NCBI GenBank assembly: GCA_963931925.1
Contig: OZ007570.1
Span: forward strand, 26,525,804 to 26,589,803
Source of the DNA: Onchidella celtica
Lineage: Eukaryota; Mollusca; Gastropoda; Systellommatophora; Onchidiidae
DNA: 64,000 nucleotides
Direction: 5' to 3'
The notes under the pieces were generated by a model that had not been told where the DNA came from, ran no database searches, and saw only the letters and a program-made list of their open reading frames with translations. Positions 58,401 through 64,000 of the stretch are shown here, one piece after another (the first letter of the stretch is position 1; the number at the start of each line of letters is the position of its first letter). Both the position numbers and the translations under genes were made by a program.

Positions 58401-58454
58401 ATGTCACATTTTCCTAGGATGAGCAAAACGTATCGTTTGTTTACATGTCGCCAT
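40497..58454 (-). CDS. Rab-like GTPase with long C-terminal extension
   Basis: Eleven exons, in coding order: 58454-58445, 57225-57178, 55746-55654, 54160-54035, 53474-53266, 51877-51799, 51153-51069, 44834-44654, 42814-42617, 41404-41300, 40775-40497. Together 1413 nt, 470 aa, every junction GT-AG with matching phase. The GTPase fold occupies residues 15 to about 240: P-loop GDPEVGKT (20-27), switch I around T44-T45, WDIPGKE (70-76), NKHD (158-161) and SAK (221-223). An acidic insert (about 119-146) and a loop between G4 and G5 lengthen it. The position of the catalytic Gln (WDTAGQE in Rabs) is Lys75. Residues about 225-470 look helical and charged and match nothing I know. The C-terminus is AKAAFVW, without prenylation cysteines, so membrane attachment would need another route. 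Exon 1 (10 nt coding) is the least certain; the other ten are strong. Confidence 0.85.
40960..41145 (-). pseudogene. LINE C-terminal fragment in Rab-like intron
   Basis: On the minus strand a frame reads [20 protein letters not shown], then [12 protein letters not shown], the recognisable C-terminal block of CR1/L2-like ORF2 proteins. It lies in the last intron (40776-41299) and has no upstream RT motifs. Confidence 0.55.
43036..43983 (+). repeat. TIR repeat family A, full-length copy 5
   Basis: It begins GGTAGACCAAACTG (43036) and ends CAGTTTCAACTACC (43983), with the same internal order as copy 3 over 948 bases. It lies in the Rab-like gene's intron 42815-44653. A poly-A run near 43688-43704 interrupts the alignment. 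Confidence 0.8.
45973..50202 (+). pseudogene. LINE endonuclease/reverse transcriptase ORF, LTR-split
   Basis: The first part (45973-47022) is an AP-type endonuclease: [32 protein letters not shown] and GSDHHMLL hold the usual catalytic residues. The second part (48235-50202) is reverse transcriptase: [51 protein letters not shown] and the FADD box at 49426-49437, then [12 protein letters not shown] and LLYGCETW. The two parts are in the same frame across the LTR and its duplicated AGGAT; apart from that insertion I see no stop or shift, about 1005 codons in all. The motif set and short 3' end suggest the RTE clade. The stop at 47032-47034 belongs to the LTR, so the enzyme is inactivated. Confidence 0.85.
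47023..48229 (+). mobile_element. Solo LTR 3 inserted in the LINE ORF
   Basis: It starts TGTCACGA and ends TCGTGACA, a perfect 8-base inverted end. AGGAT flanks it on both sides (47018-47022 and 48230-48234). A TATAAG is at 47278. It contains tandem partial repeats: GGGCGACAAGTGGAAGGTCG recurs starting near 47357, 47472 and 47577, and CGCCACGAGT recurs near 47050 and 47157. It has no internal retroelement sequence, so it is a solo LTR of about 1.2 kb. The ends resemble solo LTR 1, but the interiors differ. Confidence 0.85.
51605..51797 (+). repeat. Duplicated intron segment, copy 1
   Basis: This block, lying next to the donor site of the exon 51799-51877, is repeated at 61441-61633 with high identity over its last 150 bases, for example GAAGAATAGTGACACTG and AATCCAGTTGGATTTATTG. 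Confidence 0.7.
51974..52800. mobile_element. Pogo/Tigger-like MITE, copy 3 (different family)
   Basis: TA duplications lie at 51972-51973 and 52801-52802. The left end is CAGTAGTCTCTGTCTAAGAA and the right end inverted is CAGTAGTCTCCGTCTAAGAA, near-perfect terminal repeats. CCGCCTTAGAACCCG-type motifs recur at both ends (near 52008, 52092 and 52740). There is no transposase. It sits in the Rab-like gene's intron 51878-53265. Confidence 0.8.
53022..53222. mobile_element. Palindromic MITE, family M copy 2
   Basis: The arms are inverted: AAGGCTGGCGTGTGCC ... GGTGGCTTGGCGCCC ... AAATTTTGCTTTCA on the left, and CAAAATTTATGG ... GCCAGCTTTGGTC ... TTTCACCCC on the right. It shares arm and centre sequence with the element at 8983-9186. 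It ends about 45 bases from the GTPase exon 53266-53474. Confidence 0.75.
54795..55125 (-). pseudogene. 5'-truncated RTE-type LINE end
   Basis: Minus-strand reading gives [22 protein letters not shown], then [20 protein letters not shown], the C-terminal end of the same general LINE class as 45761-50219 (there [17 protein letters not shown]). Internal stops are present and the tail is GAA-rich. It lies in the Rab-like gene's intron 54161-55653. Confidence 0.65.
56005..56667 (-). mobile_element. tRNA-derived SINE plus companion repeat, copy 2
   Basis: The minus strand begins GGGGACAAGGTGGTCTAGAG (A box TGGTCTAGAGG) and GGGTTGAAAACCCGGG (B-box position), then the body ACCTTGGCAGTTGGAAATCG and a tail near 56325. 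The companion unit with ATGCTCTATGCGCTTTA occupies 56005-56320, as in copy 1. A G run is at 56341-56360. It lies in the intron 55747-57177. Confidence 0.75.
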
Positions 58455-58752
58455 GATAGTGAGCGCTACTTCCGGTAAACAACAGAGGTAACTCGTATTT
58501 TTGGTTATGTTTAAGATTTACTCCAGTAGTTTCCCTTGCGTCAACTGCTAAGTGCCAAAATAATTGAGTTGATTTGCTCATAATGTCACACAGTAATAGC
58601 GAAATATATGAAAAGCATAGTGAGACTAAATGCACAAGTTAAGACTGCTCTTTGATGACTGAAATGCCATTTAATCTTGTCATCTATAATCTAGTATTAC
58701 TGCTTGAGTAAGTAATTTAACGATGTATCCAACTTAGACGCCAAAACTTAGG

Positions 58753-58990
58753 GACAACTGTGATAGTGCTACCTGGAGAAAGAAATACTTCAGAGCCCGA
58801 AACTTTTAAAGAACGATGTGTTACTTTCATAAATGACATGAAAAACATGTCGAATAATGCTTCATCACTTCAAAACCCCGGAGTAATTGAGGTATCAATC
58901 ACCTCATCGGCCTTTAGAGCCGTACCTCCCACCTCACCCCCCTCGCCCCAATTGGGTTCTGGAATGTCGATGGGAGCTTTCGAAGGGTAC
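58753..58990 (+). CDS. Possible first-exon region, unrecognised
   Basis: A plus-strand frame is open from an AG at 58750-58751 and includes IVLPGERNTSEPETFKER, then SSAFRAVPPTSPPSPQLGSG. The ATG at 58453 followed by a GTAAAC donor at 58475 would join to it in phase. The acceptor lacks a pyrimidine tract and the ATG overlaps the opposite-strand start, so this could easily be chance. No family is recognised. Confidence 0.22.
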
Positions 58991-59059
58991 ATTGCAGTCA
59001 TAATTTGTACCAATATGATGTGGTATATAATATGTAAAAATCGATTATAGGCCCTAACT

Positions 59060-60422
59060 AAGCATCAGGCAAGACGTTCAACACCCCATGTGTCAGTCAA
59101 TATCAAAGAACGGTAGAAAAGTATAAAATGTCAACAAAATTTCGTGATGGTTATAAATTTCTGACAAAATCTTTTAAAGTGAAAATTTTTTAATGAAGCT
59201 CCTCTAATTAATGCAATGATGTCACCAAAAATCGTTCTCAAGACCGCGAATAAACTAATTTTTGGGCAAAAATGAAATATCGGGAATCTAAAAATGATAC
59301 TGTAGAATAGCAACATTTAATATGTACGCTTCATGTATTTAGTCATAAATTTTGATCCCAGTGTTCGTACAAATAACAGCTGTGAAGGAATGTCTTCTTT
59401 GCTTGGACCTTTCGGAAGGTAGGCCTGCTGTTTCCACAATTACATCGCTTGTGGGACCAAAACTCGAATTTCAGAACATGTGTTAGGTCCGTTTTCCTTT
59501 CAGTCAGAGAATGGGACGGAAGAAGGCGTGTGAAGGGATGGGAAGGAAGTACGGAACTGAAGAATGTGGTCCATATGGCATTCAGTCTTTAGGACATCTG
59601 TCAACTATTTGGGTACGAAACATGCTCAGCGTGATCTGTATTGTCTTCAACTTTGGCGCTTGTTTGTTTATTTTTCCGTCCAGCCATGTGAGCAGAAGTT
59701 GTTAAACATTATAAACTTAACATTTCACACTAAATCTTGCATTCCGTGATTATGATGATGATGATTATTATTATTGTTATTATTTATTATTATTATCATT
59801 AAAGGCGAAGACGAATGAAGAAGAAATTTTCAATCTATACAAAATCGACATCAAAGTCCAGATCTAATAGGCCTACTTAATTTTGTCTCGATGCAGTACC
59901 CTGTATTCTCTTTGACACGGGTTCTAGGTCTCTAAGATGTTTTTCCTCTGTACAGCCTAATTTAACAAACTTTTATAGACATTTACAAAACTCGTTTAAG
60001 ATCAACTCAAAACAACTTAGAAGAATTTTACCAATGTAATAACAATTTATACGGAACTAATTAATTTTATTTGTTACATTTAAATTGATGAAGCTCTGAA
60101 TACCAAATACAAATAGAGTACCCATATAGACCGTGAAAGGTGCAAAGAGGCCGTTGTCGTGCCGACGCGCCGTAAACCCCAAACTCGATCTCAAAGTCCC
60201 CAGTATCTACTGCGGACGTAATACTACACGGAGATAACTAGAACAGCTTGTATTTCATACTTGGTGAAAGGATTAAGGCTGGTGGCGCATTGGGTCAGAT
60301 CTGTTTTGTTTCGGTTTTAGTATGAGATGTGAACTGCGGAGTTACACACGGGACCCGGCGCACTGGTGAGACTAGAACAAGTCTGACTCATTAGTTCGGA
60401 TTTGTCAAAACTGTCTTGTGTA
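59060..60422. other. Non-coding stretch with ATT/ATG microsatellite
   Basis: An (ATG)n then (ATT)n tract occupies about 59751-59803. No gene or element end is otherwise supported. Confidence 0.5.
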
Positions 60423-60752
60423 GGGACACCATGTTCTAGAGGCAAGGTGCTCGCCTCTCATGATGAAGGTACCGAGTTCAAATCTCGGTCGGTGCAGGTA
60501 TGTTGGAATTTTGGGATTTTTCTCATATTTTCTTGTCCCTGATCCTATGGGAGGTAGGATCGAGCACCTAGTCTTCTGAGATAAGGACGAAAACTCGGAG
60601 GGCCCGTGTGCACGTTGCGTACGTTAAAGATACCTTGGCAGTTGGAAATCGAAAAGAGCAGGCCGAACAGGCCGCTGCCAGTTCAAAATTAAATACAATT
60701 CATCCCTACCACCCCCCGGCCAAAAACAACAACAACGACAAAAAAAAAAAAA
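60423..60752 (+). mobile_element. tRNA-derived SINE, copy 3, stand-alone
   Basis: The head reads ATGTTCTAGAGGCAAGG (A-box position) and GAGTTCAAATCTCGG (B box), followed by the shared body AAGATACCTTGGCAGTTGG and ending in an A-run at 60740-60752. The companion unit seen in copies 1 and 2 is absent here, which defines the SINE proper as about 330 bases. Confidence 0.8.
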
Positions 60753-63700
60753 CGCCACGACGTGTCTGCTCCAGTTGTAACTGGGCTGCAATGGCACAAA
60801 GGAAATTTCCGAACTGGGATTAAAGAAGTATACAAAATACATATTAAATACAAAAATGCAAAATACAAATACAAAATTCTGTTGGCGCAAAGAGAGACTT
60901 CGCACACTGAGTGAAAACAGTCATAAAGCACAGCTGGCTCAGTACGCCATGAGCCTTAGGCTCTGTACTCGAACTATACCGTACTGCTTTTGGTGCCGTT
61001 TACTGCTCTGAAAAAATAATGACGTTTTGAAATTTATGAACCATCAGTTTGCCTAGTAAAAAAAATAAAAAAATCCAAGACGTACAGAAAGTGAAAATAA
61101 CAGCAACCATCGCGACATTAATTCAGATCGGGTGTCGTCTGGCAGCTGCTGAATGGAAGTTTATATCTGAAACATTTTAAGTCTGTCCGCCTGGGAGAAT
61201 TTAATTCATGTATCAAAACTTTAGAAACTCAAAGTAAAGAAATATTTCTTTTATTCGCTCCCACTAAAAAAACAACAACAACGGATCTTATTGATCACTG
61301 CTTACTATGACCAAGGTCTGACATCATGATCTGCATTCCCATCATAAACTACGGTAATATGTAGGTCTAAATCGTGCATTTGTCACAATTACGACTCTTG
61401 AAATAACTTAAATATTGGAGAGTATTTGGCAACTGTATAAGACAAATGATGAGTATTTAAACTGCCCTATTTAGCAGTCTAGTTTTTAAAATAAGTCGTG
61501 TGAAGAATAGTGACACTGATCACTGCCAAATTTTATTACATTTTACAAATATAAATCCAGTTGGATTTATTGATGGTAAATATTGAGAACTCTAGTGGTT
61601 CTGGTGAAACTTGTAAAGTAGAAAAGCAGATATTCATTATTATTTATCATTATTATCATTGAAAGGTACCACACGACATCCATGTTCCTGAAACAATAAC
61701 AACAAAAGGGTTTCAAAAAGTGTAAAGGTGAGTCCATTCTAGGGCATAACCGCCAAGTTTTTCAGCCGAAAGTATCAGGAAACAGGGAAGAAGAAAATAA
61801 AAACAAAACAACAACAAAAAACTAAAGAGAAAGAAAAAAAAATCAACTCAGACCATCTGCTGACGCGAATAATGGGTTGAGACTGTTCCCTCTACTCCCC
61901 TCCAGGCTCTCGAAAGGTCAGCGGTCAGAGTAGGCACGTCAGAAAAGGAATGATGGTGGGCCCTATACATTTATCCATCAATTTCACTCAGCCTCACGCA
62001 CGCGCCCGCACGAGCTGAGAGGTCATGACCTCTCGCGGACACCTGGCAGGACAATAGAGACATGTAGGTCAGAGTTCACACGAAGGTTTTGGGACATGAT
62101 CTTTTCCGCTTTCACGGCAGTAGGGGGGAGGAGGCGGTGGAACGCGGGGCGTGTCCTCTTGTGCTTATGCCACTTTGTGAACCTTTAAAGTTATTGGAAA
62201 AAAAACTAGAATTCTGGTCATTGTGGGATGCTGGGCAGACAATAAAATGATTCAGGCAGTTGAGTTCTGAAGCACCTGCTTTACTGTTTAATTTACCGCT
62301 AGCTCGAATTTATTTCAGGGCGAACGACTGGAATTTGGATGCTCAATTAAACTCGGGCCAAACGCCGTTTAATGAAGGACAAAGTAGAGTGACAGAAAGC
62401 TTCTTGTGTTTGAGAAAGATCCATACAAAATCACAGACCTCGAGCACACACCCACGTTCATCTCCCGCTGTTATACAGATTTTTTTGGTTTTTAGTTGAA
62501 GTATTTAAAAAAAATTTATCACTTTTCTGTACAAAATAGACTCGTTATGATGAATTAATAAGGTACTTCTAAATCAGGTCACGAGTTTCGTCCGAGTAAT
62601 TTCCAACGTTTTTCATTTTTATTATTTCTTAAATTTGTTTTTTTTTTTTTCTAAAAAAAAATGTCATCACATTAAATTATTGTTTGAAGTAGGCGCTTTC
62701 GTTTTTTAAAAATTGTTTCGCTGATTTTTGAACGTGTGACCTTATTTTTGCCAGACTGATCTCGCTCTCGGCATCCAGATTTCATCGAAGTTGGTATTTC
62801 TTGGGAACTCAACAATGAGTTGTGAGAAGTGGATCTGATAATAGTAATATGATTGATTACCGGTTTGTCGCATGTCTTAACTAAGCTTTTGTTTGGGGGG
62901 GGGGGGGATTTGAAAAAAAAGGGGGGGGGGCAGTTAATCCTGTGCTTGGTCATCTATGAGAAAATTCGTTCGTGCCCAGATCTTTCTCTGGCGGCAGTAA
63001 ATTACAAAGTTACAAATAAAGTAAAATAAAATAAGATAAAAATAAAAATAAAAATATTAACTACACATAAATCAACTTATTGAAAACGTGCACCTTTGCT
63101 TACACAGTTTGTATATAATATTGAAAGTAAACGAGCGACAAAGATACTGGAAATTTTGTGGAGGACAATAAATAAATAATTGATATTATGTTGTATGCTA
63201 ATCAATTTGGACATAGATTTACGTCATACAAGCCTAATGCTATACTAATTTGACCTTAATGTAAGGTACATACTCAAAATCTTGTGGTACTACAAAATTT
63301 GAAGATAGTAAAACAACTATAGGCAAACGCAAACTAATAGAACGGAAAGACTAACACACATGTACACACACATTTTGAATAGCCATCCTTGTCTGTTCAC
63401 GCCAGCGGCTAGCAGATGTGGCCGGCTGCACGCGACATGCAGACAACGAGCACGCGACCCAAGGGTCAGTCTGTAACATGACCCTCATCAGGTCAAGGTC
63501 ACGGGGTACATGCCGGGGTCAGTCGTTATCTCTGCACGTGCTGGTTAGATCTTAAAAATTTCGTACAAGCTGTTGTGGAATCGGATCTTTATTTAGGGTG
63601 AAAGTAGGAGGAAAAAGAGGCGAAAGCACAACGGGTATGGATGTGTTGAAAAATTAATTGGTTTGATCAAAGAATAAGAACAGTTTAGATGTGCAGTTTA

Positions 63701-64000
63701 CCGTTTACCAAATCTGGTTTATCAGTTATTACAATGAGACAAAAATGCATCACTTTTTTACGAGCCAAAGAAAAAACGTAAATAAAAAATATTAAAGGCT
63801 TAATTTTGTCCTTCGTAATTTACAGTCAAAAATTGAGGCTACACTACACAAAATTTCAAATTCTAATTTCTTATCTCATGATGTTTTAGGTGCTTACATG
63901 ACTCGTCACTGCTTGACCCTAATGGCACAAGTCATTTCTGACACTTTTGATATATTAAGAAAAATTTGTTTCTTTTCCTGTGTTTTGGTGACTTATATGA
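60753..64000. other. Right end, no gene recognised
   Basis: Only short shadow frames occur. The duplicated intron segment lies at 61441-61633. Homopolymer runs include T near 62637-62650 and G near 62896-62908 and 62920-62930. Nothing else can be supported. Confidence 0.5.
61441..61633 (+). repeat. Duplicated intron segment, copy 2
   Basis: It matches 51605-51797 in the same orientation up to the point where copy 1 meets an exon boundary; here the match ends in AT-rich sequence and no exon follows. Confidence 0.7.

Noticed and set aside
58441-58635. Minus-strand 64-codon ORF over the gene start
   Set aside because: No domain; it is out of frame with the Rab-like start and overlaps its likely 5' UTR.
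62260-62499. 79-codon ORF near the right end
   Set aside because: No recognisable family and no splice or start context; likely chance.

Overview
The window is animal genomic DNA, not bacterial. Genes are split by GT-AG introns, coding density is very low, and most of the sequence is transposon debris. P-element and piggyBac transposases, an RTE-like LINE, a tRNA-derived SINE, several terminal-inverted-repeat (TIR) families and an IAP-type BIR gene together suggest a marine invertebrate. A mollusc, perhaps a gastropod, is my best guess, but this is inference without a database search.

Two host genes can be assembled exon by exon with matching splice phases. (1) Plus strand, 7198-16729: six exons, 1146 nt, 381 aa. 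It encodes an inhibitor-of-apoptosis-like protein with two BIR domains and a UBA-like C-terminus but no RING. Its second BIR domain is split by a 4.6 kb intron that holds a P-element. (2) Minus strand, 58454-40497: eleven exons, 1413 nt, 470 aa. It encodes a Rab-like small GTPase with all G-box motifs, a Lys where the catalytic Gln normally sits, a roughly 245-residue C-terminal extension after the G5 motif and no prenylation cysteine. I do not recognise this architecture; it is the most interesting gene here. A single orphan exon (30276-30475, plus) and a weak first-exon candidate (58753-58990, plus) hint at further genes.

Layout. 1-7.2 kb: repeats and a piggyBac remnant. 7.2-16.7 kb: the BIR gene with a palindromic MITE and a P-element in intron 2. 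16.7-30 kb: a solo LTR carrying a SINE, a second copy of a BIR-gene intron repeat broken by pogo-like elements and a P-element fragment, a LINE tail, and a P-element with a THAP domain but a deleted catalytic core. 30-40 kb: TIR elements, a piggyBac-like MITE and a second solo LTR. 40.5-58.5 kb: the Rab-like gene, whose introns are full of elements. 58.5-64 kb: mostly featureless, with one SINE.

The best-resolved structure is a four-level nest inside the Rab-like gene. The intron contains a TTAA-flanked piggyBac-like element, which contains an RTE-like LINE, which contains a solo LTR in its ORF. Every junction has a readable target-site duplication, and an empty copy of the outer element lies at 36572-37662. 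Three solo LTRs with 5-bp duplications but no internal retroelement sequence indicate active LTR-LTR recombination at this locus.
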